Origin: Rallus limicola
Taxonomy: Eukaryota > Chordata > Aves > Gruiformes > Rallidae
Length of the DNA: 64,000 nt
Direction of reading: 5' to 3'
Assembly: GCA_022605955.1 (NCBI GenBank)
Contig: JAKCOZ010000007.1
Coordinates: 30,659,491-30,723,490, forward strand
Positions 1 to 12,134 of this stretch are shown here, in pieces; within the stretch, counting starts at the first letter, position 1; every line of letters starts with the position of its first letter. The position numbers were made by a program, and so were the translations under genes. The notes beneath the pieces are model-generated. The model was not told where the DNA came from. It did no database searches and saw nothing but the letters and a program-made list of their open reading frames with translations.

Positions 1-2018
1 TGGAAACCAGTCTGCTCACAAGCTGTCTTGGTTCTATCATGTCAATTTGTATCAAGAGGAACTGGAAAGTTATCTACTGCAAACAATAACATTTATGACT
101 TCCTAAATATTTCTTTTGCTGAGTGGCAGTGAGTAACAAGATCAAAGCTTAGTGGGTGACTAAACTGCAGAGATTTGAGCCATAAGTAGGAAATTGATAT
201 CCAGTGAGATGGAAATGTATCTTGGAAACTTGTCGAAAAAACGGTAACAAGTCAAGGCTGTGAAGCTAAGTTGGAAGATTGGTTGGATACAGAAAATTTC
301 AAAACAATCTGACAGGGCACATGCATTTGAAAGACCTTGGGAAAATAATCTGCTACTTAGGATATTCGTCCCACTAATAATACTATAATACTGTGAACTC
401 ACTGCAAACAGTTTCATAGGTTAAACATCTAGAATCCAGATTCAATCAGGTCTGATGAGTGGTAGGGATAGAACTGCATTAGTCTTACCGCGTTTTTAAC
501 TAACCATTTGCCTTATGGAATGCTTTTTGAGGCAAAGGGATTATATTTCCTGGCAATATAAAGAAACATTAAGATCAGCCTAAATCTCAAAGAAAGCTGC
601 AATAGCTTTTTGTCTGTCGCTGTTCTGCACTGACAGCAAAAGCTGAGATTTATTAGACTTTAATTTAGATACTTAACTGAAGTATCTTAATGCATAGAGA
701 GGATTCCCAGGATATATCCCTGGTGAAGGTGAGGTGCTGTCAGTGGAGGACAATTTAATACACTGCTGCACCTGAATTGCCTCTCTGTCTCCCTTGCCTA
801 CAGTGATAACTTGAATGTTGAGGGTCCTTAAGTGCAGCAACTCATTTCTGTATCTAAACCCCGGTGGGAGGAATCTCGGTGCAAGTCCTTGGTATTTGCA
901 ACTGATCAGAAATGATTCTCAATTCGTTGACAATCTGTCTTAGGCAGCTCATTTTTTCCCCATGCAAATCACTGGAAATGCTGTAGTAATTGCCACACAC
1001 AGTTATGTAACTTCTTGTTCTTGTTCCTTGGTTGTCTGTAGACTCAGTGCTAGTATTCTCCTCATATTTTGCAGTAATGCTGGCCATAAGACCAGGCAAT
1101 TCAGACAGGGCACGGACCTAAGGTTTCCTGTCAAGGATCCATATGTGGTCCTTGGTACAGTCAGACACAGAAGCAGCCACTTGTTCATTGTGCAAAGGAA
1201 AGCTTACCGGTTCTATTTCCCTTATATTCCTCTAAGAGGAGTTGCTGAAAACTCTAGAAAGTTTATGTAATTTTTTTTATCTTAACATAATACCAGGAAA
1301 CAAAATTCTTTGTGTAAACTGGATAAAGCATAAAACCCCTATGTCTGTATCAAATGTGTGATTTAGCTTCTGTGTCACTGAGAATTTATTTAGTAAATTC
1401 CTTGCGAAGAACAAAAATATATGGTAAAGATGAAACACATTGGTTGTTCTTCTCAGTGAAAGAGCAATAGCAGGAACTTCATGCTCAGGCAATCCGATAC
1501 TATTCAGGGAAGTGCTTAGATAACACTTCACATATTTACTTCACCTGTGGAATTACTACTAAGAGAAAACACAGTAATAGATTTCCTACTCATAGTTTGC
1601 ATCACATGAAACAGGTATGGTAGTGGAAGGATGAGAAGCAATGCCTTTCTTTATAATTTGGCATAATAAAATTTTCTCTGAATAAAAGAGGAAACCAACT
1701 TACTCCTAATCAATAGCAACGTGATGTGGCTGGTAATCTAAGAAGTTCCAGAGCTGTAAGAGGATTCTGAAGTTTAAATGGTGAAACAAGTTTATAAAAA
1801 GAAGGTCTAGAAAAAAGCACAGTTTAATTCCCTGTCTTATCTCTGAGCAGTAGGGCCACGCTCCTAAAATTCGTTTTTCCTTTTCTTTGAGATTACACTG
1901 CTATTTCCCCCTTGATATTAATGACACAGTACTTTTAAATTCATTTGAAATAATAAAGTATGGAACCAGAAGAACCGTTATATAGCATACAGTTACACTG
2001 CAGATAATTATAACTTTC
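1..2018. other. Unique non-coding sequence, no gene recognised
   Basis: A/T-rich sequence with only short frames (up to about 100 codons) that overlap one another on both strands, have low-complexity composition and match no domain I know. No CR1 or LTR signature was recognised up to about 2018, where a CR1 begins. Confidence 0.6.
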
Positions 2019-2643
2019 TTGCCCTGGTGGCTAAGAGAGCCAGTGGGATCCTGGGGTGCATCAAAAGGACCATGGCCAGCAGGTCAAAGGAGATGATCCT
2101 CCCCCTCTACTCTGCCCTGGTCAGGCCCCACCTGGAGTATTGTGTCCAGTCCTGGGCTTCCTGCTACAAAAGAGACAGGGATGTCCTGGAAAGAGTCTAG
2201 TGGAGGGCTACGAAGATGATTAAGGGCCTGGAGCATCTCCCCTGTGAGGAAAGGCTGAATGAACTGGGACTGTTCAGCCTTGAGAAAAGACGACTGAGAG
2301 GAGATCTGATCAATATTTAAAAATATCTGAAGTGTGGGATACATAGAGAAATGGCCAGCCCCTTTTCAGTGGTCTGTGGAGACAGGACAAGGGGCAATGG
2401 CTGCAAGTTGGAGCACAGGAAGTTCCGCACCAACATGGGAAGAACTTTTACCCAGCGAGGGTGACAGAGCCCTGGGACAGGCTGCCCAGGGAGGTGGTGG
2501 AGTCTTCTTCTCTGGAGATATTCAGGACCCATTTGGATGCCTACCTGTGCGATCTGTCCTAGGGAGCCTGCTTTGCCAGGGGGCTGGACACTGATCTCTC
2601 GAGGTCCCTTCCAGCCCCTCCAATTCTGTGTCTGTGAGTCTGT
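2019..2643 (+). mobile_element. CR1 LINE fragment, 3' end of ORF2 plus 3' tail
   Basis: This is a 5'-truncated CR1 retrotransposon carrying the C-terminal part of ORF2 downstream of the RT palm. It is very similar in order and wording to the better preserved copy at 28.5-29.75 kb: a [16 protein letters not shown] start, a region like [15 protein letters not shown], then [15 protein letters not shown] and a 3' UTR with the GAGGTCCCTTCCA block. It is dead. An in-frame TAG at 2198-2200 replaces a Gln codon, a TAA at 2318-2320 replaces a Tyr codon, and a one-base loss near 2437 breaks the frame. The 3' end is a decayed run of ATTCTGTG/TCTGTGAG units. Frames on the minus strand here (for example 2084-2344) are shadows. 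It appears to be an older member of the same subfamily as the 28.5-kb copy. Confidence 0.92.
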
Positions 2644-5566
2644 AAATATGCGAAAGAGTGAAGAGCAAATATACACTTCGCCCAGGAGATGTCTCTCTCT
2701 TCCTAGAACATCTCATAGCCGTTCGTGTTTGAAGGGATCTCTCTTGCGCTGCAGATGTTGGCTTCCTCAGCCTGTAGCTATGACCTCGCAAGGAAGCAGT
2801 ATGCAGCCTGACCGCTACGTATGCTGTGTTCTGTTGTGGGGTTTGGCTGTCGTTTCCAGTGCAAACGCCTCATTTTTAGGTCAATGTTTTTAAAAACCAT
2901 GGGAGCTGAACAAACATTTGTGCTGCAGCCTTGTTTTTTCTCATGCACTTCAAACTTATGCGGTAGGCAAACTTGCTTGGTTTCTGCAACCGAGTAATTG
3001 ATTGTACGGTTCTGTTGCTGTGACCAAAGGGAACGCCACGATATCAATGGGTTTTAGGGACAGGTACAACTCATGGGAGCCTGAATATGTGCTATTATTC
3101 TGCTGAAAACACAAAGAATGTGGCATGAGTGGTAAGTAATTCAATACCCTCACTGAAATACATCACAAAGGAATTTAATCCAGACACAAGTATTTTGAAA
3201 TATTTGCAGTTCTACTAAGAAGAACATGCAGAATAACCCATAGCCCTGTGGCAGTAAAAAAAAAATTAGTTTTGCTAAGGGCACAGAAGAAGAATTTATG
3301 CTTTAAGAAATTGCTTTCTTTTTAGCAATACACAAGATACTCAAAACACTTGCAGTCCCAAGTCCTACTGTTTTTCATTCCCATTATTGCAGTGACTTTA
3401 CCCTGTATTTTATGGTACCAGATCAGGTGAACCAAGCCAAATGTCTTTTGTGAGGAGATAGAAACAAAACCCTCTTTTTCTCTGCAGTGAGCAAGCCAAC
3501 AGCCTGGTTAGCCCAATGATTTTATTAATATGTATTTATTCATGAATAACTTACTTACTGATGATCTTCACTGGGAATTACAGGAATTATGACATTCATA
3601 ACAGTAATTTTTTTCTCATGGGAGAAATAATGAAATGAAATTTTAGTCTGGGGAATAGATCCTGGGGCTTTCAGATGCTTTAGAGGAAAAATAATTGGAT
3701 TTATATGAGTATTAACTGACTACTGCCACTGAAGAATGAAGTATTGGCCCATACAGTGGTCTCAGGTGAATCTCTGTACTTGGGGATGGGCTGTCTGGCC
3801 AGCTTTGTGAAGATCAAGAAGAAGGCAGGATAGGAGGATGCCTTAGTGAAATTACTCTGCTTCTGGAAAGAAACAGACACCTGTGCATGTACATTCCCCC
3901 AAAAAATTCCTCAGGAAAATAAAAGGTTCCAAAAGATGCCCCCACCAAGAAGTGGGGTTGAGGAAACATTGTTCGTCCTTTGTCCAAAAAAAATCAGTCT
4001 ATTCACACTGCAGTAGTGGTTTAGTTCAGAGGGACTTGTAGGTTTGATTTAAAGTCTCCAGGAGCAGAAGCTGTCCTCGGACAGCTTTGACTCTTTTGGC
4101 AATAACAGCTCTGCTGGCAAGCTGCATAGCAGTACTTGGGGATAAGAAAAGCAAAATTTCATTTAAGCTTCATCTGGTCAAGGCGTCAAGACCAAATTCT
4201 GTTCATTTTTGTTGATCTTGATGGTGCGATTCCCCTCAAGGACAGAAAAGTTCATTGAAGTCATAGAGGTATCTGATTTTAACTGAGAAAAAAAGGGCTG
4301 CTTATTCCTTTCAAAGGCTAACTTTCAGAGTCCGTGGTAAATCCCAAGAAAAGATGCAATATTCCTACCTCTTTTTAATTCTAACAGCAAAAACCTACTC
4401 ATTTGTCTTTAAAACAACACTGAGCAGCAAAGGTACTACACGGTAGCTAAGGAGACCTGTTGAATATCACATGGTTTTGGACACTTTAAACAGGGGCAGA
4501 GTGTCCTGTGTGCTATGGAAATGTTCCTATTACTCAGCTGGCTGACATGGAAGCTCTTATTGTTGGTGTTTTTGTTTTTGTGTTCTGCTTTGCAGCTGCA
4601 CTCCCCCCCAGGAAGAAACGTGTGTGCTTCTGCTGACTCAGTCCTAGCCAGAGTCCCCAAAATGTGCTGGAGCCACCTGATTCTTGGAGAGCCTGGAAGT
4701 CATTTCCAGCCTAATGTGTTGCATTTTGAAGTTTAGTCAAGTGGTGGAGCCAGCTGGAGCAGTAATTTGTCCTGGAGAAAACAGAATCTCAGAGTAGAGC
4801 TTTAAATAAAGGAGAGAGAGAAAACTAGGAAGGGAGGAGAGGAGACCAGCTTTATGATATCCCTAGAAAAGCAAAAAAAATTATCTGGAATGCCAGAATG
4901 ATTTGAGCAGCTGGAAGGACTGGATTAAAGTGTTGATCTTATGCGTGAAGATTTGAGGTTAAAAGGAATATTTCTGCAAGCCACCCCACCTATCAGCAGG
5001 GACTGCTGGGAGTGCCTTGAAAACTTCATGTTAGCCTTTTCTAAACTTCACTTCCACTCCTCCAACACCACACTCATGACAGAACCTTGGAGTTTCTGCC
5101 ATTACTACATTAGCAGCTTCCTGGATTTGATGGCCAGGAGGCCTCAGCAGAACCAGCCAGTGTAGCAGGGCCACTCTGACTGAATTTTTCTTTGAATTCT
5201 TGCCCACATCTAACAAAAAACATACATTTTGTTAGCACATGGGAAGGATTATCCATTAAACTTGGTGTATTGCATCAGGTGTTAGTTGTCCTTGTTCCTA
5301 AAAATGCCCAGGCTATTTGATAATTAGTTTGTCATTTCTAACCTGCCATAAGTAGATGTTTGCACTTCTGCTTCAGAGATGAAGAAAGGAGTCAACCTGA
5401 AAGTGTCATCTTCTCTGCTTGGAGATTACTACCTTCATTCAGTATTGTTCACAGAGAAAACACCTTAGAGATAGAGATGGACCTGCATCCTAAGGTGGAC
5501 TGTGGTACCTGAGTGACATGCTCCAGTGTATTGTCACACATAATTACCCCCAAAAATTCTGAATTG
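2644..5566. other. Unique non-coding sequence
   Basis: No gene recognised. The first 250 bases are somewhat richer in CpG than the surroundings. A purine-rich GA tract lies at about 4811-4850. Short frames at 4436-4736 and 4941-5216 overlap on opposite strands and show no domain. Confidence 0.55.
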
Positions 5567-5611
5567 CCCTTAATTTAGTGACTCCTTTGACACTGTTTCT
5601 CACAGCATTCT
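5567..5611 (+). mobile_element. CR1 LINE, 5' portion of a copy split by an LTR
   Basis: About 45 bases correspond to the CR1 RT motif A region ([18 protein letters not shown]; CTTTGACACTGTTTCTCACA at 5586-5605). The match stops at about 5611 and resumes at about 6580 with the next CR1 bases (TGGAGGAACTGGCTGCTCAT), after a solo LTR. Together with 6580-7259 this is one CR1 insertion. How far it extends upstream of 5567 is unclear; I could not follow the similarity further. Confidence 0.75.
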
Positions 5612-6579
5612 TATACTTGGTTTACACTGCAAGATTGTGGCAGGGGAGGGGGGCTTCAGGGGTCACTTCTGTGAGAAACTGCTAGAAGCTTCCCCCATGT
5701 CCTGTAGAGACAGTGCTACACTGCTGGCCAAAGCCAAACCCATGAGCAACAGTGATAGTGCTTCTGAGATAATATAGTTAAGAAGAGTAAAAAACACCAG
5801 GAAAAATTTCAGCCAGAGAGAGGAGTGAGAATATGTGAGAGGAACAGCTCTGAAGACACCAAGGTCAGTGCAGAGTAGGGGGAGGAGGTGCTCCAGGCAA
5901 AGATTGCCCTGCAGCCCAAGGAGGATGATGATGGAGCACCTGCAGCCTGTGAAGGGCCCCACACTGGAGCATGTGGAGTCACCTGAAGGAGGCTGTGACC
6001 CTGTGAGAAACCTGCACTGGAGCAAGCTCCTGACAGGACCTGGAGGACCTGTAGTCTGTTCCTGAAGGTCTGTGCCCCATGGAAGGGACCCATGCTGGGG
6101 CAGTTTGTGAAGAACTGCAACCTGTGGGAAGGACTCACATTGGAGAAATCCAAGGAGGACTGTCTCCTGCAGAGGGAACCCATGCTGGAATAGGGGAAGA
6201 GTGTGAGGTGTCCTTCCCCTGAAGAGGAAGGAGTGACAGAACTAACATGTGATGACCTGGCCCCAACCCCATTCCCTGTCCCCCTGTGAGAGGAATAGAG
6301 AGTGAAATTGAGCCTGGAACAAAGAAGGGGATGGGGGGAGATACTTTAAGATTTGGTATTATTTCTCATTATTCTACTCTGATTTGATTGGCAATAAACT
6401 AAATTTTCTTGAGATAGTCTGTTTTTATAGTGATGGTAATTGGTGAATGATCTCTCCCTGACCTTATCTCGATCCATGAACCTTTTGTTATATCTCTTCT
6501 CCCCTGTCCATCTGAGGAGGGGTATTGATGGAGTTACTTTGGTGGACACCTGGCCTCCAGCCAGGGTCAATCCCTCAGA
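5612..6579 (+). mobile_element. Avian endogenous-retrovirus solo LTR inserted in a CR1
   Basis: This is a non-coding LTR of about 970 bases of the same family as the minus-strand copy at 26.84-28.08 kb. The 5' part (GGGGAGGGGGGCTTCAGG, CTTCTGTGAGAAACTGC) matches the 5' end of that copy. The middle (about 5935-6195) is a degenerate array of 40-45-base units built around GGACCCATGCTGGAGCA. The 3' part carries a polyadenylation signal AATAAA at 6393-6398 and ends with CTGGCCTCCAGCCAGGGTCAA. The flanks are ATTCT (5607-5611) and ATTTT (about 6580-6584), a plausible 5-base target-site duplication with one mismatch. No gag, pol or env is present, so it is a solo LTR left by recombination. Assignment to an ERVL-like class is inference. 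The frames here (5663-6183) are not genes. Confidence 0.85.
6393..6398 (+). promoter_or_regulatory. AATAAA polyadenylation signal within the LTR
   Basis: A canonical AATAAA lies in the 3' third of the solo LTR, where an LTR R region would end. The minus-strand sister LTR has AATAAC at the matching place (plus-strand GTTATT at about 27043), so the signal is intact only in this copy. Confidence 0.55.
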
Positions 6580-7259
6580 ATTTTCTTGGAGGAACTGGCT
6601 GCTCATGGCTTAGATGGACATACACTTCATTGGGTAAAAAACTGTCAGGCTGACAGAGCCCGAAGAGTTGTGGTGAATAGTTAAATCCAGCTGGCACATG
6701 GTCACAAGCACTGTTCCCCAGAGCTCAGTACTGGGGTCAGTTCTCTTTAGCATCTTTATCAATCATCTGGAAGAGGGGATCAAGTGCATGTCGGTAAATT
6801 GTCAGATGACAGCAAGTTGTGCCAGAATGTTGATCTGCATGAGGAAAGGAAGGTTATACAGAGGGATCTGGACAGGCTGGATCAATGGGCAGAGGCCAAC
6901 TGTATGAGGTTCAACAAGACTGAGTGCTGAGAACTGCACCTGGGACAACCCCAGGCAACGCTACAGGCTTGGGGAAGAGTGGCTGAAAAGCTGCCTGGCA
7001 GAAAAGGAACTGAGGGGGTTGATCAACAGCCAGCTGAACATGAGCCAGCAGTGTGCCCAGGTGGCCAACAAGTCCAACAGCATCCTGGCTTGTATCAGAA
7101 AGGTTGATTCATCATCTCTGGAGGTCTTTAAAAGATGTGTAGATGTGGTGCTTAAGGACATGATTTAGTGGTGAATTTGGCAGTATTAAGTTTATGGTTG
7201 GATTTTATGATCCTAAAGGTCTTTTCCAACCTAAATGATTCTATCATTCTATAATTCTA
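6580..7259 (+). mobile_element. CR1 LINE, 3' portion, with internal deletion
   Basis: This continues the CR1 interrupted at 5611. It encodes decayed RT sequence: a segment like [19 protein letters not shown] around 6722-6780, then [21 protein letters not shown], a region like NNPRQRYRLGEEWL, and [22 protein letters not shown] at about 7037-7103. The element then jumps to the very end of ORF2 (SSSLEVFKRCVDVVLKDMI-like at about 7108-7166) followed by the 3' UTR and a degraded ATTCTAT/ATTCTA tail. By comparison with the copies at 18.0 and 38.8 kb, about 430 bases of ORF2 were deleted at about 7100-7107. Several stops and frameshifts are present. Confidence 0.9.
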
Positions 7260-7610
7260 CATACCAACTTCTTTTATCAGGAGCAATATTTTTTTACCAA
7301 CACAGTGCTGCCTCCATCTAAGTCACCTGCCCATAGTATTTCCTGTAGATTAACTGAGCTTAGAGCCCTCTGCCTCTCTAACTGGGACACCAGGATGATC
7401 TGGGTGGAAGGCAGAGTGAGTGGGACTGCTTGAGGTGGTGCTCACCAACACTGCACAGGAGATGAAGTGCACACAGCAAATGCTGCCTTGGAGCATGCCA
7501 GAAGGAGCAGTCAGGGGAACATCTGCAAAGCAGCAGGAACTGAGGAGCAATAGGATCCTTTCTAGAACATGGAACCCTGCTTACACTCATAGTGTTCAGA
7601 TAGCCTCCAA
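7260..7610. other. Unique non-coding spacer between two CR1 pieces
   Basis: About 350 bases without recognisable coding or repeat signal, lying between a plus-strand and a minus-strand CR1 fragment. Frames here overlap on both strands and run into the adjacent CR1. Confidence 0.5.
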
Positions 7611-7757
7611 GATCACAGAGTTGTAGGGGTTGGAAGGGACCTCCATGTATCATTGAGTCCAACCCCCCTGCAGGCTCCCTAGGACAGGTCGAACAGGTAG
7701 GTGTCCTGACGAGTCTTGAATATCTCCAGAGAAGGAGACTCTACAACCCCCCTGAAA
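7611..7757 (-). mobile_element. CR1 LINE 3'-end stub
   Basis: The minus strand reads as the last about 145 bases of CR1: the end of ORF2 (the LEIFK-like segment, seen as TGAATATCTCCAGAGAAGG), the GGAGCCTGCAGGGGGG block, the GGTCCCTTCCAACCCC block and a tail. It is strongly 5'-truncated, has no coding capacity and opposes the CR1 ending at 7259. Confidence 0.88.
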
Positions 7758-9481
7758 GATGGAAATCTTTTCATCTCTGCAGAGCCCACCTGAGTGAATA
7801 GCAGTGGGTATTTTTTCTATTTTTTCGTCTTGTGTAGCTGGATTTTTAACGAGTTGTTTACTTAAGCCTGAGTTGTAAAAGAATAATTCATCTGTATTAA
7901 ACTTCCTCCACTACTTAGCCAATGGATCTTATTTGGCTGCATATGTTTGCAGACACTCTCAATGTTTACTTTACAGACCTATATGTTTGCAGATCCTATT
8001 TTACTGTCTAATAGCACTGGATCTTAGCCATCTCTCTCGTCATCTCATTTTTTCCCTAAGAAATTCACTGTATGATTTCCAAATTCCTAATTTCATCCTG
8101 ATGTAGTCACTGCGTGGGGAACAATGGGAGAGTGAGCGAAATTTCAATACGTCCCCCAAAATGTTTGTATTGGTGACTTCTGTAGTTTTTCCTCACATAC
8201 ACACCAGCAGGGTTTAGAAGCCCTTGCATGCTCCTTACGCTGTTTAGAAACCTAGATATGTGAACAGGTTACCATGGTCTGAAAAATTTACCACAGGTCA
8301 CCTACAAAGTAGTAATTATCTCTGTAGCACACACTACTATGAGATTATGTGACTACTATGAAACCCAGACTTTTAGGTAATTATCTTTCCTAAAATGCAA
8401 GCTTTAAACAAATTAATTCGCATCTGACAAGCCTGAACATCTAAGTGGTGTCCATTGGTGCCCAGAGACTTCTAAATCACTGCAAATGAGCAGCATTTCT
8501 GACCCTCCATCATCATGCAAATTACAAAATTTTCTCAATTTCTGTACTGAACCCAGAGAAAGTGGTCCTTCAGGTACCAGTGAAGCAGATGGATACCACC
8601 TTTTAAAATGATGTGAAGGTGCTATTAGAAAGAAGATATTACCAGGTGTGCCTTAGCTGTTTCACGTCTTGTTTTGCAGCCCACTCTGTAGGTAACTTGT
8701 TCTGATGAAGATTGGTTCCACCTGCAGTGGTGTGATTTCCTATTTCAAATTTGTCTTAACCAGGATGGAGCAAAGAAAATCCTTCAGGAGAAGGGACAAT
8801 CTTTTGGGCCAAAGTTTGCAGTTTCCACACAGAGAAGGGTGTGTGGTAGCTGTATCAAGGATAACAGGCATGTCTGAGTAAGCACTTTCCTGGCCCACAC
8901 TTCTGAGCCTTCACTTGCAATAAATAGTGATGGAGCATGAACATGTGGAAAGCACCTTTAAAGTCGAGATGCACATCCTCTGACTGGAGAAATGGGAAGA
9001 TGAAGACCATGCAGGGACATCTGGCCACTGGGGCCCAAGATGCTTTGCACTGCACCACAAGCAATGTTGTCTGTGTGTCAAGCTCATTACTGCACTGCCA
9101 TCCTCTGGTATGATGGCCAGAATGATGTTGATCACACTCTGGCCTGGAGGTGACCATTGGTGATGAGAATACATTGTTTCTAGCGTGCAAAGAGAAAGAG
9201 GATCTCCTTTCCCTTCATCTACCTCTATATCCATAATAAAATCTGACTCCAGTAAATAGTTGTATGATTTTTGGTTAGACACCAGTAGCAAGGTGAAGGC
9301 AGACCCTGCCTAAGCTCTCTTACCTGCTGAATGGCCCGGTTTACCTTACCAAATTATTATTATTAGCAGATGTATAATTTTCCCCATACTTACTGGTGTC
9401 TTTTCCATCAGGTCATTCCTTATTTGACTCTACTGGTTTGATGCCACTGCCTGCTGAAATAAACAGTTACACCAGTATGAA
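7758..9481. other. Unique non-coding sequence
   Basis: No element recognised. A 126-codon and a 111-codon frame overlap on the minus strand at 8855-9291 in different phases. Neither has a domain, a convincing start context or flanking splice signals that I could support, so I leave them unannotated. Confidence 0.5.
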
Positions 9482-9553
9482 TCATAGAATCCTAGGATGG
9501 TTTGGGTTGGAAGGGACCTCAAAGATCATTAGTTCCAAGCCCCTGCCATGGGG
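9482..9553 (-). mobile_element. CR1 LINE 3'-end stub (about 70 bases)
   Basis: On the plus strand TCATAGAATCCTAGGATGGT leads into TTGGAAGGGACCTCAAAGAT and CCCCTGCCATGGGGG, the reverse complement of the CR1 3' UTR. This is an extreme 5' truncation. Confidence 0.8.
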
Positions 9554-11755
9554 GCTGTAAAGTCACAGGGAGTCACATCATATGTCTTCATATTTACCGG
9601 GGGAAAATCTTTTTCCTTGTTTCTCTAGAAATACTGAATTGCTATTTCTTCAGAGCAACAGCTAGTTTCTATGATCAGCTGTAAACAATTACTGAGCTGC
9701 CTGTCTTGATGATTTATAGCTTAGTTATAAAAGGGTGTACTTTCTTCCAGACTGCTTGCTAAGCCCAGAGGAAGACCTTGAGTTAATGGTGATGATGCTA
9801 TTTTATCACCTGCTGTGAACTTATTCTAGGAACTGGTCAGATTTTTCTGAGGAAATTGCTTTGCAATGTGAAATCAATAAAGTCAGTACTCTGTTCCTTT
9901 TTTTTTCCTCTGTGTGTGGGAATAGGCCAATATGAAGAAGTGATTTTTGGTGAAAAGGTGCTTATTTTCAGGTTGAAATTTCTGGTCCAAACCAGAGGTG
10001 ACAATAACATAAGGACAATAGAACAAAGCATGGTCCAGTGGAGATAGCACCCATGGGGAAAATATGAGAATTCAGAGACTTCATGTTTTGAATCTGCTGC
10101 TAATTTGAATCCAGTGTGACTTTCTTTCTAACCTACTCTTTGGGCAGATATTTTCTTTTTCATGAAACACTGTGGAAGATCCTTTTTATCACATTGCAGA
10201 ATGCATAATCTTTTAATTAAAATTTTGTGCAGTTCTTCAAGGTAGGAAAATTACCTCCTACAGAGATGCAATAAGAAAATCACAGTGACTAGTTTAGGTT
10301 TTCTTTTGGCTTAGTATTTGGTATCTTGGAAGTGTTAAAAGATTCAGTGGTGAACAAATTGTAGTGTGCTTGTACTTACTCTAAATCTTCTTTCTAAGCG
10401 CCGTGGAGTTTTTGTTTGCTTGCGATAGTTGTTTTGTGTGATCATCTGTTATTAATTACAGTATTGTTGGTCAACTGGCTGTTCCAGTGATTAGTGGTAT
10501 TGTTATAAAAGTATGTACACTCCCTTAGTAAGTGGGTGGTGGTAGCAGCAGTTGTGTTGATGTCGTTCCTGTCTTTTTCATGGGATGGAGCTTTAGGTCT
10601 TGTTTGATTGCTTCATATCTACCAGATCCCAGTTCTTTTTACTTTCTTTTTTTGAATGTTTGTGACTTCATGCTGATACAGAAATAGATCTGCTGAGGGG
10701 ATATGAATTTTCACCTCCTATAATAGATGAACAGTGCTCAGGAAGATAAGATACATAAGCTATCTGGAGATACCAGAAAAACGTTATGTAGCATCTCATA
10801 ATATTAGGGTTCGTTTTTGTGAGACTACCCTATAAAATGTGAAATGAACCGATGAGAAATGTTTGAAAGTAGATAGTGGCTTCCAAGAGAAGAATCAAGC
10901 CAGTCATTTTGATGTCAGATGGTAAATAAAGCTTATGTGAATCGCATTCAGCCATCAGTGTATTTCTGAACTATTTATGTCACATTCATGAGCTGTGTTG
11001 TCATGTGCTTGTGCTTAGCATTGGAGAAATTTGGTTGTTTTCTTCATTTTTAGTGACACTAAGTGCGTAAATGGTTGGTGGCTTCTTCTGCTGGACAGTG
11101 TAACACATAACTGGAACCACTGAGCTACTGATGTGAACTGCCATGGCAGTAGACATAGAGCTATTAACTGTGAAGTGATTGCTGTGATTAACAAGTGTCT
11201 TGTCAGAAAGACATTTCTGGGAAACCTTTCTGTTCTGCAGACTCTGAGTTCTAGCGAGGGCTATGGAGAAGCACAGATTTTTGAACAGGAAGGCTTTAAT
11301 ACTGCTGCAGAGACTAGTGCAGTGAACATAATTTTCCTATGCAAAATCAATTTAACAAATTCCTCTTACCCTGGGTTTTTTTTTTACAAGCAAATACCAC
11401 AGACAAACTGGCCCTTACTGCATTAGTTTAACTGAAATACTGCTTTGGGCAGCCATGCCCTATACAATACAGTCGATTCATTTCCTCTCTATCTAACTTG
11501 ATTAGCAATCCATAGTGATCCTAGTGTTTACAGCAAGCACCTTTGGTGTGTTCCAGATAAAGCTGGAAATTCAGGATTACTCATTAATGTTTAAACTTAT
11601 GCATTATCCTTTGTCTAATAGAAGAATATAGTGATGTAAACCAGCATAATGTTGACTGGACTTTGGCCAAGAAATTCTATACTGGGTTTTTCACTGAATT
11701 GTTTTGATGGAACTGGGTGAAACTTGCTTAGTAGTACTGAACATTTTAATTCAGA
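9554..11755. other. Unique A/T-rich non-coding sequence
   Basis: No repeat or exon recognised. The two frames at 9837-10047 are complementary shadows of each other, and 11133-11426 has no domain. Confidence 0.5.
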
Positions 11756-12134
11756 ATGTGGGACACCAAGATGATTAAGGAAGTGGAACACCTTCCTTAT
11801 GAGGAAAGGCTGAGGGAGCTGGAACACCTTCATTATGAGGAAAGGCTGAGGGAGCTGAGGCTCATTAGCCTGGAGAAAAGGAGACTGAAGGGTAACCTCA
11901 TTAATGTCTATAAATATGTAAAGGGTGAATGTCAGAAAGACAGAGCCAGGCTCTTCTCAGTGATGTCTTATGATAGGACAAAGGGTAATGCATGCAAACA
12001 TAGGAGGTTCCATGTGAACATAAGGAAAACCTTTTCACTGTGAGGGTGACAGATCACCTGCACTGCCCAGAGAGGTGGTGGAGTCGTCTTCTTTGGATAC
12101 ATTCAAACCTTCCAACCTCTATCATTCTGTAATA
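11756..12134 (+). mobile_element. CR1 LINE fragment with in-frame 36-base duplication
   Basis: Fragment of the CR1 ORF2 C-terminus: [14 protein letters not shown], then [37 protein letters not shown] and FHVNIRKTF. It runs open from about 11756 to a stop at 12041-12043. A 36-base unit is tandemly duplicated (11785-11820 and 11821-11856, one mismatch), duplicating 12 residues without changing frame. Near 12109 the sequence jumps from the end of ORF2 (TTTGGATACATTCAAA) straight to the 3' UTR (CCTTCCAACCTCTATCATTC), so part of the 3' UTR is lost. Confidence 0.9.
11785..11856 (+). repeat. 36-base tandem duplication inside the CR1
   Basis: Two copies start GGAACACCTTC and end AAAGGCTGAGGGAGCT, differing at one base (CCTTAT versus CATTAT). 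In translation, (E)[15 protein letters not shown] units repeat. Other CR1 copies here have one unit. Confidence 0.9.

Noticed and set aside
5663..6183. Frames of 120 and 124 codons on the minus strand
   Set aside because: Both are antisense shadows of the solo LTR repeat array.
8855..9291. Two overlapping minus-strand frames of 111 and 126 codons
   Set aside because: They use different phases of the same DNA, show no domain, and neither has supporting signals.
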